Of a stretch of DNA of 64,000 nucleotides, positions 28,830-38,564 are shown piece after piece. The notes beneath the pieces are model-generated. The model was not told the origin of the DNA, ran no database searches, and worked only from the letters and a program-made list of their open reading frames with translations. Numbering within the stretch: the first letter of the stretch is position 1; every line of letters starts with the position of its first letter. This DNA comes from Paenibacillus sp. 1_12 (GTDB taxonomy: Bacteria; Bacillota; Bacilli; Paenibacillales; NBRC-103111), in the NCBI RefSeq assembly GCF_900114475.1, contig NZ_FOTE01000005.1, positions 124,001-188,000 of the forward strand, read 5' to 3'. Made by a program: the position numbers and the translations under genes.

Positions 28830-31475
28830 CTATTCAAGCTTTGTCTTCACCTTAATTTTTCCGTTGTTAACGGTCATTTGTATTTCTCCCATCTTATCCG
28901 TACGTACGATTTGAATGCCGTTTTGCTGTAAACGCTCCACTACGGTTGGATGTGGATGACCATAAACATTGCTCGCACCTACAGATATAACAGCCATTTT
29001 AGGCTTGTAGGCCTGCAGCCAGTTATTCGATGTAGAGGTCTTGCTGCCGTGGTGAGCAACCTTCAGTACATCAATCGTCCCTTGCTGCATCAGTTCAGGC
29101 AATTTGAATGGAAGTCCGTTAGTCTCAATGAGACTTGCCGTCAAATTGTCCTGAGGCTTGGCAGCAGTCATTTGAGCGACAGCCGTTTCTGCAGCTTGTT
29201 CCATATCCCCTGTAAATAACCACCTCGTATTGTCCATTCGCATCATAAAAACAACAGATTGACCGTTTTGCTCTTTCTCTAAATGCAGCTCCTCTACAGC
29301 CGCATCCTGTATGGGATGAAGCACCACAAGCTCCGTAGAAGTGTCTAGCTTCAATGTGCTACCTGCACTTGCCTTAACGAGCTTTACCTGTTTATCCAAG
29401 GCAGTCTGAAACAATTTTTCAACCGCAGCCCCCGGTTTGATGGTCCCGTTATATACAAGCTGTTTTACCGGAATTTGTTCCAATACAGCCTGTAAGCCAC
29501 CAATATGATCAGCATCCTCATGAGTGATCACTAAATAATCAATCTGCTGAATGCCTCATTTTTTTAATAAGGGTACCAGCAGCTTGCGCCCTACTTCATA
29601 TGGATTCTTGCGCAGCTTCCATTCGTCACCGGGTTTGTGAAAGCTCACTGTACCTCCACCGTCAACCAGAACCACACTACGACTTATTGGTGAGCGTATA
29701 AGAATGCTGTCTCCTTGGCCCACATCGATAAAATCGACTCGCCCCTCTCCGACTGATTGCCAACGGTCAGGAAAATAGGCATACACTAACAACGCTATCA
29801 AACTCATACTTGCCAGAGGCAGCGGCATTTTTTTCATTATCCAATCCCACGTTAAATGTCCGTTCTTGTTAATCTGCCATCTAGGTCGAACTGCCTTAAG
29901 CATAGGTTCATCCGCTTTACGATGTTCGTTTTTCAAACGAGAAAGCACCCCTACCAGAATAGCAAGCACCATATAGTACCCAACCATCCAACTGATGCTG
30001 GGACTAGGCCAAATCGTTTGAAAGCCATCCCATTTACTGGAGATCGATACGATAATGAACACCCATTCATTGACCTTGGCTACAATCCAGGCTATCGCCT
30101 GACCTGCGGGAACATAGATGAAGCCGATAACCAGAGCTGCCGTGCCTCCCGGCATCGTGACCATACTGAATACAGGGACTAGACAAAGATTGGCAGCCAA
30201 TGAGAGTAGTGATAATTGATTAAAATAATAAATCGAAACAGGAAAGGAGATCAACTGAGCTACAAGCGAGATCGAGAGTGTATTTTTCCATAGCTGAGAT
30301 CGGATGGGCAATAATGTGTTAACAGGCGGTACTCCAATAATTAATCCAATGGTCACCAAAAAAGAGAGCTGAAAGCTGACATCGAGCAAATAATAAGGCT
30401 CCCATATGAGCATAACAAAGCCTACTAGCAGAACAGAATGCAAGCCATCCTTCAAGGTATGTCGATAAGCGGCGTATAATCCTATCATCGCCATTAACCC
30501 AGCGCGTACAATAGATGGGGAGCCTCCTGTTAGTGCAATATATAACGGCATAAGTGCAATAGCTGTGAGTATACAGGTCTCTCTTGTTAAGCGTAATTTA
30601 CGCAACACCCACAATAAACAAGCAAGAAATACGGCAACATTCAATCCTGATACCGCTAATATGTGTGTTAATCCAAGCTGTGAAAATTGCTGAAATTGAA
30701 CAGGGTCCATATCATCGGTTAAACCAATCAGCATACTTTGCATAAATCCTCCCTGATCATCAGGGAATATTTCTGAAATCCGCTGTGCGAGAACCATTCG
30801 AAATTGATCATTCCAACGTAATATAGACACCCATGTCCACGTTTGTGGCTGCGTCACCTGTATCGATGCAATCCCCTTGACGCTCACCGTCCAATGTATA
30901 TGTTGAAGCCGCAAATAATCCCGATAATCGAATCCGTCAAAATTTCGCGCTTCCGAGGGGAGCTTGACCATCCCATGCAGAACGACTCGGTCCCCACGCA
31001 GCCATAATTTAGCACGCTGCTGCTCCTCACGGCTTAACAGCTTTAGGACTACAGCCACCTGCTCATTTATGGGCTTAGGCTTATTAAGGTGTTGGCTATG
31101 TTCTTCAGTCTTCACTTCCTGCTGCTGGCTTTCAACCGTTAGAGTAAAGGATGCTTTATCTCCGTCAATATCTACTCGTGATGCAATGAAACCTGCCAGA
31201 ACCATACTGGCTTCATCATTGCCTACGGTATGAGGCGGCAGAGAAATTTCGCTGTGGTTCGATTGGTCATAGCTTTCATAATATCCTGCACCAATCAACA
31301 CTAGAAGTACTGCACATACACCTATTCTGAACCTCAAGCCCATGCTCCAATAAATAACCATAGCTATCGCTAAAAAAAAGCTTACATATAGGGATAACCA
31401 GTCCAGATGGAATAAATACGCCACTGCATAACCGCTTATCCACAGCAGCGTACATACAACGAGCGGTCTATTCAT
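28830..31475 (-). pseudogene. comEC: comEC, DNA uptake channel gene interrupted by an in-frame TGA
   Basis: ComEC forms the membrane channel for transforming DNA. Residues 1-639 carry several membrane segments and the Competence domain (QFSQLGLTHILAVSGLNVAV). The metallo-beta-lactamase-like domain then begins (DFIDVGQGDSILIRSP, VLVDGGGTV). Codon 640 is TGA (29558-29556, context AAA AAA TGA GGC). The same frame continues with IQQIDYLVITHEDADHIGGL (zinc motif THxDxDH) and VAHHGSKTSTS to a stop at 28830. Frame is preserved, so a substitution (for example CGA to TGA) fits better than an indel. The start ATG at 31475 has AAGGAGG. A 233-codon ORF starting GTG at 29531 has no ribosome site. Readthrough or sequencing error remain possible. 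Confidence 0.85.
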
Positions 31476-31518
31476 TCCGCGGCCTCCTTCACACTATTAA
31501 GGTAATCACCGATACAAC

Positions 31519-31558
31519 GAAAAAAAACCTCTTGCACCCAATGGCGCATTAAGAGGTT
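31519..31558 (-). terminator. Terminator between comEB and comEC
   Basis: On the minus strand AACCTCTT and AAGAGGTT pair, with an inner TGCGCC/GGTGCA stem, followed by a T tract. It lies about 70 nt after the comEB stop, so comEC may depend on its own promoter or on readthrough. Confidence 0.8.
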
Positions 31559-31630
31559 CCTCCTCATAACAGCTGGCTTATTGATATTCTTGTGTACCTT
31601 AATATTTACGCGTAAGCTCGCTCCTGTCCA

Positions 31631-32152
31631 TCAATCCGTACTATCTATAACAGTATCACTTGTGCCTGAAGGCGGTAAATAAGACTCCAGCCTGCGAAAT
31701 ACGATCCCTTTTTGTTCCATCAACGCCGTTACCTTGGCACTGTCCTTATTGTATGGACGATGGTACACAATTTCGGTAATTCCACTGTTGGCCAACATGT
31801 TGGAGCAGGTCCAGCATGGCTGGTCGGTTACATAAACGACGGAATTTTCGCGATCCTTAGGGTCTGTAAACAGCAGCAGATTCTGCTCGGCATGGATCGT
31901 GCGGATGCAGCGTTGTTTTTTGAGAACCTGTTCGGTGCCTTCAAGATTTAAAAGTTCATATTCCTCCACAAGCATGCAGCCTGCTTCCGAACAATCCGGT
32001 ACCCCCATAGGCGCGCCATTATAAGCGGCACCGAGGAGTTTTTTTCCCTGCACCAGTACGGCACCGACATGTCTGCGGTTACATCGTGAACGAGTAGAAG
32101 CCATGTAAGCCATATCCAAAAAGTAAGTATCCCAATCTTTGCGGGTTGTCAT
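31631..32152 (-). CDS. comEB: Deoxycytidylate (dCMP) deaminase ComEB
   Basis: A 173-residue zinc deaminase that converts dCMP to dUMP. Zinc ligands and the catalytic Glu are in TIHAEQN (HAE) and DQPCWTCSNML (PCxxC). The N-terminus WDTYFLDMAYMASTRSRCNR and AAYNGAPMGVPDCSEAG also fit. The start is ATG at 32152 with TGGAGA upstream; an earlier in-frame ATG at 32167 contains the ribosome site. Its place between comEA and comEC is conserved, although the enzyme itself is not needed for DNA uptake in Bacillus. Confidence 0.93.
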   Translation of the reverse strand: MTTRKDWDTYFLDMAYMASTRSRCNRRHVGAVLVQGKKLLGAAYNGAPMGVPDCSEAGCMLVEEYELLNLEGTEQVLKKQRCIRTIHAEQNLLLFTDPKDRENSVVYVTDQPCWTCSNMLANSGITEIVYHRPYNKDSAKVTALMEQKGIVFRRLESYLPPSGTSDTVIDSTD

Positions 32153-32231
32153 TAGTAGATTCTCCATAAGTTATAATAGAATAGGTATCCTTGTTATTTT
32201 CTCATACTTTTCATGAAAACAAAAGGCTGCA

Positions 32232-32807
32232 TTAAGGCTCCAGCACTAGATAGGGCTTCATTTTCTCCAGCACCTTCACCCCAATCCCCTTGACATCCAG
32301 CAATTGCTCTATGCTTTGAAAGCTACCTATTTGTTTGCGATGGGCAATAATGGCTTTTGCTTTACTTTCACCAATGCCCGGTATTGTGATCAACTGCGTC
32401 TGCGTGGCTTTGTTGAGATTTATCATTCCTTTTGTTGACGCGGGCTTAGTATTATTATCAGGCAATTCTTTGTCGGGCTTGTTTACGGCGGGAGCGGCTT
32501 CTGCCAAGGATGGCTCTGAACTTGTTTGGGAGTTGGCTGTTGTGTCCTTGAGAACATTTTTATCCGTGTTTGTTTGTGAAAGAGCCGCGGCATTTTTACT
32601 TTGCTCAGAGAACTCCGCTTTCTTCAGCTTTTCTTCTGACTGCTTAAGCAAAAATGTTTTCATTTCATCATTAGCGGTTTGCCATCCCGTGGTCTGAGCA
32701 AAACTACGTTCATATAACGAAAACCCCCACCAACCAACTACCAAAATAATAGCCGCAGTTACAATCCATACTACCCATTTAATGCTCGATCCGCCGTTAA
32801 CGTACAA
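32232..32807 (-). CDS. comEA: ComEA, helix-hairpin-helix DNA receptor for competence
   Basis: A 191-residue membrane-anchored DNA-binding protein. An N-terminal membrane helix (about 10-28, VVWIVTAAIILVVGWWGF) is followed by a charged coiled linker and a C-terminal double helix-hairpin-helix domain (INLNKATQTQLITIPGIGES, KGIGVKVLEKMKPYL). The SLBB-type middle domain seen in several ComEA proteins is not apparent. The start is TTG at 32807 with GGAGGG upstream. It is the first gene of the comE set and diverges from comER. Its partner ComEC appears disrupted. Confidence 0.88.
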   Translation of the reverse strand: MYVNGGSSIKWVVWIVTAAIILVVGWWGFSLYERSFAQTTGWQTANDEMKTFLLKQSEEKLKKAEFSEQSKNAAALSQTNTDKNVLKDTTANSQTSSEPSLAEAAPAVNKPDKELPDNNTKPASTKGMINLNKATQTQLITIPGIGESKAKAIIAHRKQIGSFQSIEQLLDVKGIGVKVLEKMKPYLVLEP

Positions 32808-32978
32808 AAGTAAATTCCCTCCATTCTGAAAAGTATATTTAACAGGATAATCACTGCAGACCTCTGCAATTATGCTTAAAGCGTCATCCCATTCGTTGCC
32901 CTATCCACTTAATAGGTATAATCCAAACCTCCACCGCATAGGGATAAAGGAAGGTTTACTGATCAAGGGGGGATGGCT

Positions 32979-33812
32979 ATGCAAGTTGGATTCATCGGTA
33001 CGGGCAGCATGGGCAGCATATTAATCGAAGCGTTCATTCAAGCGGGTGCGCTCCTGCCGGAGCAAATTACGATCACAAACCGTACCCTGTCCAAAGCAGA
33101 ACGATTAGCAGCTGCCTATCCCGGTATCCAAGTTTCCCAATCCAGCGCTGATGTTTTACAGCTTTCCGAAATTTTGTTTATATGCGTGAAACCATTGGAA
33201 TATAAAACCGTTATTCAAGATCTTAAGGACAAGACAAAACCCTCGCAGATTATTGTATCCATAACAAGTCCAGTGCTTATTAATCATTTGGAGGGACAGC
33301 TTAACTGTAAAATTGCCAAAATCATACCCAGCATTACCAACTATGTATCCAGCGGTGCGACCCTATGCATGTATAGCGATCGTATGTCTGAGCCAGATAT
33401 TGAGCTTCTTGACAATTTACTCTCCTTCATCAGTACACCGATACGTGTTTCTGAGGAGCATACGCGGATTTCATCCGATCTGACAAGTTGTGGACCTGCA
33501 TTTATATCCTATTTTTTACAAAAGTTTGTGGATGCCGCTGTTGAAGAAACCGGCATTTCCGAGTCTGAAGCGACCCGGCTGGCATGTGAAATGCTTCTTG
33601 GAACAGGCAAACTCCTGACCGTTGGCGGATTCAATCCTCTTTCCTTGCAAAAGAAGGTTGCAGTGCCGGGTGGTATTACGGCGGAAGGACTCCGTATAAT
33701 GGAAAATGAGCTGCACGGGATGTTTAATAAACTGATCCGCACAACTCATTCCAAATATGAAGAAGATGTGGAAAAAGTGGAAGCACGGTTTTTGGGCACA
33801 GATGCCGACTAA
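32979..33812 (+). CDS. comER: ComER, pyrroline-5-carboxylate reductase-like protein
   Basis: A 277-residue NAD(P)-binding protein of the ProC superfamily. The Rossmann motif is FIGTGSMGSILIEAF (4-18); the C-terminal dimerisation part has SDLTSCGPAFISYFLQKFVD and VPGGITAEGLRIMENEL. In Bacillus the gene diverges from comEA and influences biofilm and sporulation. The ATG at 32979 is chosen because the AAGGGGGG site is 6 nt upstream; an ATG at 32973 directly abuts that site. Confidence 0.88.
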   Translation: MQVGFIGTGSMGSILIEAFIQAGALLPEQITITNRTLSKAERLAAAYPGIQVSQSSADVLQLSEILFICVKPLEYKTVIQDLKDKTKPSQIIVSITSPVLINHLEGQLNCKIAKIIPSITNYVSSGATLCMYSDRMSEPDIELLDNLLSFISTPIRVSEEHTRISSDLTSCGPAFISYFLQKFVDAAVEETGISESEATRLACEMLLGTGKLLTVGGFNPLSLQKKVAVPGGITAEGLRIMENELHGMFNKLIRTTHSKYEEDVEKVEARFLGTDAD

Positions 33813-33814
33813 CG

Positions 33815-33864
33815 TGATGCTTTCACGTTTTCCTCTTATGAACCGTCCGTGCATTCGGACGGTT
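33815..33864. terminator. Two tandem hairpins between convergent comER and leuS
   Basis: AACGTGA/TCACGTT followed by TTCC lies directly after comER, and ACCGTCCG/CGGACGGT (33842-33863) lies between the two stop codons. Both have short T tracts, and together they probably end transcription from both sides. Confidence 0.65.
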
Positions 33865-33881
33865 ATTTGATATGATGATTT

Positions 33882-36332
33882 TTAGCCAACTACAATGTTA
33901 ACCAGCTTTCCTTTAACCGCGATGACTTTACGTACCGTTTTGCCGGCCATAGCTTCCTGGACCTTCTCGGAGCCCATCGCCAATTCCTGCAGAGCCGCTT
34001 CATCAGCGTCCTTGGACACAAGCGCACGCTCCACGATTTTTCCATTTACCTGTACAACGATTTCGATCTCATTATCTACTGTCCATGCTTCATCATACTC
34101 AGGCCATACGGCATATGAAACGGAATCCGTGTGCCCCAGCTTTTCCCACAGCTCTTCAGCGATGTGAGGTGCTATCGGGGAAAGCATTTGTACAAAATGC
34201 TCCATCGCTGCTTTAGGCAGACGATCTGTTTTATAAGCCTCGTTCGTAAAAATCATCAATTGGCTGATCGCTGTATTAAACCGCAGCGCTTCTAAATCCT
34301 CAGTAATTTTTTTGATCGAACGATGCCATGTACGTTTAAATGACTCACTGCCCAAGGTCTCGTCAGAAGAAATTTTGGAATGCAGCTGACCATTATCGCC
34401 GACAAACATCCGCCATATCCGATTCAAGAACCGGAAGTTCCCCTCTACACCGTTAATATTCCAAGGCTTTGTTGCTTCCAACGGTCCCATAAACATTTCG
34501 TACATCCGCAGCGTATCGGCACCGAATTCATTGACGATCTCATCCGGGTTGATCACGTTACCACGCGATTTACTCATTTTTTCATTGTTTTCGCCCAAAA
34601 TCATACCTTGATTGACCAGCTTGTGGAATGGCTCCTTCGTTGCAACAACACCCAAGTCGTACAATACTTTATGCCAAAATCTTGCATACAGCAAGTGAAG
34701 CACCGCATGCTCGGCACCGCCAATATATAGATCCACAGGCAGCCATTTTTGCTGAAGCTCCTGAGAACACAGCTCCTTGTCATTCTTTGGATCAATAAAA
34801 CGCAGATAGTACCAGCAGCTGCCTGCCCATTGCGGCATTGTGTTCGTCTCGCGGCGAGCTTTCATACCGGTTTCAGGATCAACAGTTTCCACCCAATCGG
34901 TCACAACCGCGAGTGGCGATTCGCCTGTACCTGATGGAGCAATCTGCTCGATATCCGGCAGCAGCAGGGGCAATTGATCAACAGGAACGGTTTTCATCGT
35001 TCCGTCCTCCAGATGAAGAATAGGGATCGGCTCACCCCAATAGCGCTGACGGCTGAACAGCCAGTCACGTAATCGATAAGTGACCTTGCCGTGACCTTTG
35101 CCGTTCGACTCCAGCCATTCAATCATCGTGGCGATCGCCTGGACATTCGTTAATCCGTTCAGCAGCTCGGAATTCACATGTGCTCCATCTCCTGAATAAG
35201 CTTCCTTCGTAATATCTCCGCCAGTAATGACCTCAACAATCGGCAGATCAAACTGCTTGGCGAACTCCCAGTCACGTTGATCATGTCCAGGTACTGCCAT
35301 AATTGCACCTGTTCCATAACCCGCAAGTACATAATCGGAAATCCAGATCGGCACCTTTGCCCCATTGACCGGGTTGACCGCATATGAACCCGTGAATACA
35401 CCGGATTTATCTTTGGCCAGATCGGTTCTCTCCAGATCGCTTTTGTGTGAAGCCTTCTCCTGATAAGCCTTCACCGCTGCATCTTGCTCAGGTGTAGTTA
35501 TGCTTGATACCAAATCATGCTCAGGGGCCATTACGCAGTAGGTAGCACCGAATAAGGTATCTGGACGAGTTGTAAATACCTTCAGGCCTTCACCTTGATG
35601 ACCGTCAATAGCAAATACAACCTCAGCACCCTTGGACTTGCCAATCCAGTTCCGCTGCATATCTTTAATCGACTCGGACCAGTCCAGCTCTTCCAGATCA
35701 TCCAGCAGTCGCTCTGCGTACTCCGTAATTCGCAGCACCCATTGCCTCATGGGTTTACGAACTACCGGATGATTACCGCGTTCACTCAAGCCGTTTATGA
35801 CCTCTTCATTAGCCAATACTGTTCCCAAAGCTGGGCACCAGTTTACGGCAACCTCATCTACATAGGCAAGTCCTTTGTTATACAGCTGAATAAAGATCCA
35901 CTGTGTCCATTTATAATAATCGGGGTCGGTCGTACTGATTTCACGGTCCCAATCGTAAGAGAAGCCCAGTGACTTGATTTGACGGCGAAAATTATTAATA
36001 TTTTTGATCGTTATATCACGGGGATGTTGTCCCGTATCCAATGCATGCTGTTCGGCAGGAAGGCCGAACGCATCCCAGCCCATCGGGTGCAGCACGTTGT
36101 AGCCGCGCATTCTTTTATAGCGTGAAACAATATCCGTAGCTGTGTAACCCTCCGGATGCCCTACGTGAAGCCCGGCTCCTGACGGATACGGAAACATATC
36201 CAACGCATAAAACTTCGGCTTGCTATCATCCTCTAGCACTTTGAATGATTTATTTTCATCCCAATATGCCTGCCATTTCGGCTCGATGGCCTGCGGGTTA
36301 TATCCCTGTTGTTCTTTGATTTCCTCTGTCAT
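33882..36332 (-). CDS. leuS: Leucyl-tRNA synthetase
   Basis: An 816-residue class I synthetase that charges tRNA-Leu. HIGH-type motif [15 protein letters not shown], editing domain ([20 protein letters not shown]), leucine-specific region, and KMSKSRGNV are present in order, with a C-terminal tRNA-binding domain ending IVVG. Length is typical. The start is ATG at 36332, with AAAGGGGA upstream. Expression is controlled by the T-box leader upstream. Confidence 0.97.
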   Translation of the reverse strand: MTEEIKEQQGYNPQAIEPKWQAYWDENKSFKVLEDDSKPKFYALDMFPYPSGAGLHVGHPEGYTATDIVSRYKRMRGYNVLHPMGWDAFGLPAEQHALDTGQHPRDITIKNINNFRRQIKSLGFSYDWDREISTTDPDYYKWTQWIFIQLYNKGLAYVDEVAVNWCPALGTVLANEEVINGLSERGNHPVVRKPMRQWVLRITEYAERLLDDLEELDWSESIKDMQRNWIGKSKGAEVVFAIDGHQGEGLKVFTTRPDTLFGATYCVMAPEHDLVSSITTPEQDAAVKAYQEKASHKSDLERTDLAKDKSGVFTGSYAVNPVNGAKVPIWISDYVLAGYGTGAIMAVPGHDQRDWEFAKQFDLPIVEVITGGDITKEAYSGDGAHVNSELLNGLTNVQAIATMIEWLESNGKGHGKVTYRLRDWLFSRQRYWGEPIPILHLEDGTMKTVPVDQLPLLLPDIEQIAPSGTGESPLAVVTDWVETVDPETGMKARRETNTMPQWAGSCWYYLRFIDPKNDKELCSQELQQKWLPVDLYIGGAEHAVLHLLYARFWHKVLYDLGVVATKEPFHKLVNQGMILGENNEKMSKSRGNVINPDEIVNEFGADTLRMYEMFMGPLEATKPWNINGVEGNFRFLNRIWRMFVGDNGQLHSKISSDETLGSESFKRTWHRSIKKITEDLEALRFNTAISQLMIFTNEAYKTDRLPKAAMEHFVQMLSPIAPHIAEELWEKLGHTDSVSYAVWPEYDEAWTVDNEIEIVVQVNGKIVERALVSKDADEAALQELAMGSEKVQEAMAGKTVRKVIAVKGKLVNIVVG

Positions 36333-36362
36333 TCTGTTAATCCCCTTTCATTATGTCCAAAC

Positions 36363-36668
36363 AAAAAAGCCCCTCATCGCTAGCGCAACGGCTAGGGACG
36401 AGAGGCGTGCTTCCCGTGGTACCACCCTAGTTAACATCAGGCATGCTTTGCCCGTGTTCACTCTTCCCCTTAACGCGGGGGCAACGATCCGGTTAGACTT
36501 GACTTTGCCCTGCCCTATTGAACGTATCCAACATCAGCAGCATTCAAGCTTTAGCCTTCTGGCTCCAAGACGAGTTCACTCTTCCCATATGCCAGCTCTC
36601 ACCCTAACACTGACTCTCTGAAAAATGGTACGTAGCTACTACTTCCTATCACAGCCGCTTTTTCATAT
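36363..36668 (-). ncRNA. T-box riboswitch (leucine) upstream of leuS
   Basis: The conserved T-box AGGGTGGTACCACGGG (36413-36428) is followed by a terminator hairpin ending in six T residues (36363-36405). Upstream is a stem I region with AGAGAG and the specifier-loop sequence GTGAACTC. The codon CTC (36572-36574) fits leucine and the downstream gene. Uncharged tRNA-Leu would pair with CTC and the TGGT bulge and favour antitermination. The 13-mer GGGAAGAGTGAAC occurs twice (36574-36586 and 36456-36468), probably reflecting repeated S-turn/loop-E motifs. Confidence 0.95.
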
Positions 36669-36674
36669 AAGGCG

Positions 36675-36704
36675 ATTATATGTAAAAAACGGCATTCGTG
36701 TCAA
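36675..36704 (-). promoter_or_regulatory. Sigma-A promoter of the leuS T-box transcript
   Basis: A perfect TTGACA (36699-36704) and a perfect TATAAT (36675-36680) are separated by 18 nt. Transcription should start near 36668, at the base of stem I. Confidence 0.85.
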
Positions 36705-36731
36705 GTCACGCCTGCTTGTTCACTCTGTTTT

Positions 36732-37469
36732 TTAATAAAATAACCATTTGATGATGGCAAGAATCAATAAATGACCGGGATAAAACGATAACCACAGCCA
36801 CCGCGGAATAGTAAATGGGATGGGTCTTGCTTTGGCTCCCCAAATCAGCCCTAACGTAGAAACCATACTTATAAATTGATAAATAACGCCGCCAGTCCAG
36901 TAATAATACAGGTTCAAGAAAAAATGCAAAAGCAGAGCAAAATAAGAGGTCGTATACCTGAAGATCAAAATCATCATCAGCGCATATGTACCGTAATCAG
37001 TTGGAATCCAACTAAACAGCAGAAAAGCAATACAAGCGATAAAAATTTGCAATAAAATAATCCGGGTACGGTCCATCGCTATCAGGGTCAATATACATAT
37101 AAAAAAGGTCGCAATTACATTCAATTCCATATAGTCGAAGGCCCACATAAAAGGGAATTGGGAAACGAGCGCTAATATCCCCAATCGCAGCACATATTTT
37201 TGAATATTGCGGGTATGTAGAAAACCTTGAACAATACCAAAAGCATACAGAGGAAAGGCCAGTCGTCCAATAAAACGCAAGAACAGAAATTGATCTGGAT
37301 ATAAAGCTGCTCCTATATGATCGATGAGCATGCTCAGCATGGCTACGATTTGAAGCAGCTCTCGCTGCATTCCCATCGGATTCGCCTTGACCATGGGCTG
37401 CACGCTGCTGTTTTCATTGCTCAATAGGGATACCTTCTTTCTCTGTTTAGATAAAATACTCCATGTCAT
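36732..37469 (-). CDS. TraX family membrane protein
   Basis: A 245-residue polytopic membrane protein of the TraX family. TraX acetylates F-pilin in conjugative plasmids, but chromosomal relatives have no known role. The family opening QRELLQIVAMLSMLIDHIGA and GRLAFPLYAFGIVQG are clear, followed by about seven hydrophobic segments ending WLWLSFYPGHLLILAIIKWL. The start is placed at ATG 37469, with GAGG upstream; the frame stays open to 37592 without support. It has no conjugation neighbours, so any acyl- or acetyltransferase role is speculative. Confidence 0.8.
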   Translation of the reverse strand: MTWSILSKQRKKVSLLSNENSSVQPMVKANPMGMQRELLQIVAMLSMLIDHIGAALYPDQFLFLRFIGRLAFPLYAFGIVQGFLHTRNIQKYVLRLGILALVSQFPFMWAFDYMELNVIATFFICILTLIAMDRTRIILLQIFIACIAFLLFSWIPTDYGTYALMMILIFRYTTSYFALLLHFFLNLYYYWTGGVIYQFISMVSTLGLIWGAKARPIPFTIPRWLWLSFYPGHLLILAIIKWLFY

Positions 37470-37621
37470 GAATAAACCTCGATAACCACTATATGAAGCG
37501 GAATCGAGGTCTATTTGGAGAAAGTAAAAATGATTAGAGAATTTCCCAAATGGAAAAGATAACAATATTAGCTGCCAGTGTAACGTCGGCAACTCCGATC
37601 AACTAGAACGAGGTGGGCCAC

Positions 37622-37708
37622 ATGTTGGGTATTATGAACGGAATTTTGTTAGCTTTACCACTATGGGGAATCATTTTATGTATATGGAGCCTGTTTATGA
37701 AGCTGTAA
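37622..37708 (+). CDS. 28-residue hydrophobic membrane peptide
   Basis: ATG at 37622 is preceded by GAGGTGGG and followed by 28 codons ending in TAA at 37706-37708. The product (MLGIMNGILLALPLWGIILC, then IWSLFMKL) is one membrane helix with a single terminal Lys. The end of the ORF overlaps a hairpin with a T tract that faces the same strand, which supports a real short transcript. It lies alone on the plus strand between two minus-strand genes. No family was recognised. Confidence 0.5.
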   Translation: MLGIMNGILLALPLWGIILCIWSLFMKL

Positions 37709-37720
37709 CAGGCTTTTATT
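37688..37720 (+). terminator. Terminator overlapping the end of the 28-codon ORF
   Basis: AGCCTGTT (37688-37695) and AACAGGCT (37707-37714) form a perfect 8-bp stem followed by TTTATT. The T tract is on the plus strand only, so it terminates a rightward transcript. Confidence 0.65.
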
Positions 37721-38524
37721 CTAGTCCAATGGCTTCCTCGCTACAAAAAAAGCACGCTGCGTTGTGTCTGTTGCCGGCTTCCATACAAAATCACCGTAGC
37801 AAGCCACATCATTAAAACCAACAGCCATTAGCTGCTGCTTTAACCAGGAAAGTGAATACGCACGCTGCACATGATATTCCTCCAAACGCAGAAAATGATT
37901 ACCATGCTCAGAGCCTGATTTTCCGCCGCTGCTCGGAGGTACCTGACTAAATATCGTCAGCGCGTGCTCGATTTCACAACGTTCTTCGTCCAATTCGCTC
38001 GTCCAAATATAAGCAATATCGTCTTCATTCAGAAAAAAGGGCTGTTCCTCCGCATAGCTTTGCAGTTGTAAGGGTGTATGCACATCGAATACAAATATGC
38101 CACCAGCTTTGAGACCCTCGAATGCTTGCATAAAAGCCTGCTGCACATCCTCCTGCTCCAGCAAATAGTTCACACAATCACACAAAGAGATAACTGCATC
38201 AACCTGGATCGGCAAGGACCAATCGCGTAAATCCTGCTGCAGCCATGTCACTCGACCTTTTCCCTGGAAAAGATGCTGAGACTCAGCTTCTTGTGCCTTT
38301 TGCTGTGCTACCGCCAACATATCCTCGGACAAATCGATTCCAAACACTTCATAGCCCTGCTGTGCAAGCGGCAGTGCTATACTGCCTGTACCGCATCCGA
38401 GATCTGCAATGGTTTGTGGAAGACCATATTGTTTCCAGCATTTTTGCAAAAATTCCAGCCACTCAGCGTAAGGCATATCTTCCATCAGTCGATCATAATA
38501 ATACGCAAATTGGTTGTAAGCCAC
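37721..38524 (-). CDS. Class I SAM-dependent methyltransferase (YqeM-type)
   Basis: A 267-residue methyltransferase. FAYYYDRLMEDMPYAEWLEF opens the protein. SAM motif I is IADLGCGTGSIALPLAQQG, followed by FGIDLSEDMLAVAQQ and an acidic motif. The C-terminal part YHVQRAYSLSWLKQQLMAVG fits the YqeM group. The substrate is unknown. The start is GTG at 38524 with AAAGGTG upstream. It is part of the conserved nadD-yqeK-rsfS-yqeM order. Confidence 0.85.
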   Translation of the reverse strand: MAYNQFAYYYDRLMEDMPYAEWLEFLQKCWKQYGLPQTIADLGCGTGSIALPLAQQGYEVFGIDLSEDMLAVAQQKAQEAESQHLFQGKGRVTWLQQDLRDWSLPIQVDAVISLCDCVNYLLEQEDVQQAFMQAFEGLKAGGIFVFDVHTPLQLQSYAEEQPFFLNEDDIAYIWTSELDEERCEIEHALTIFSQVPPSSGGKSGSEHGNHFLRLEEYHVQRAYSLSWLKQQLMAVGFNDVACYGDFVWKPATDTTQRAFFVARKPLD

Positions 38525-38564
38525 TATCGTTCAACACCTTTGCTAATTGACAATTCATTGCAAT

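Noticed and set aside
29556-29558. TGA in comEC as a selenocysteine codon
   Set aside because: The position corresponds to a non-catalytic, usually basic residue in ComEC proteins, and no selenocysteine insertion hairpin was seen after it.
32821-32838. ComK box (AAAA-N5-TTTT) upstream of comEA
   Set aside because: Only one half-matching copy exists (AAAA, 5 nt, TTTA), it is too close to the start codon, and ComK sites occur in pairs.
36732-37469. TraX-like gene as sign of a conjugative element
   Set aside because: No other transfer, integrase or relaxase gene is present; chromosomal TraX-family genes are common.
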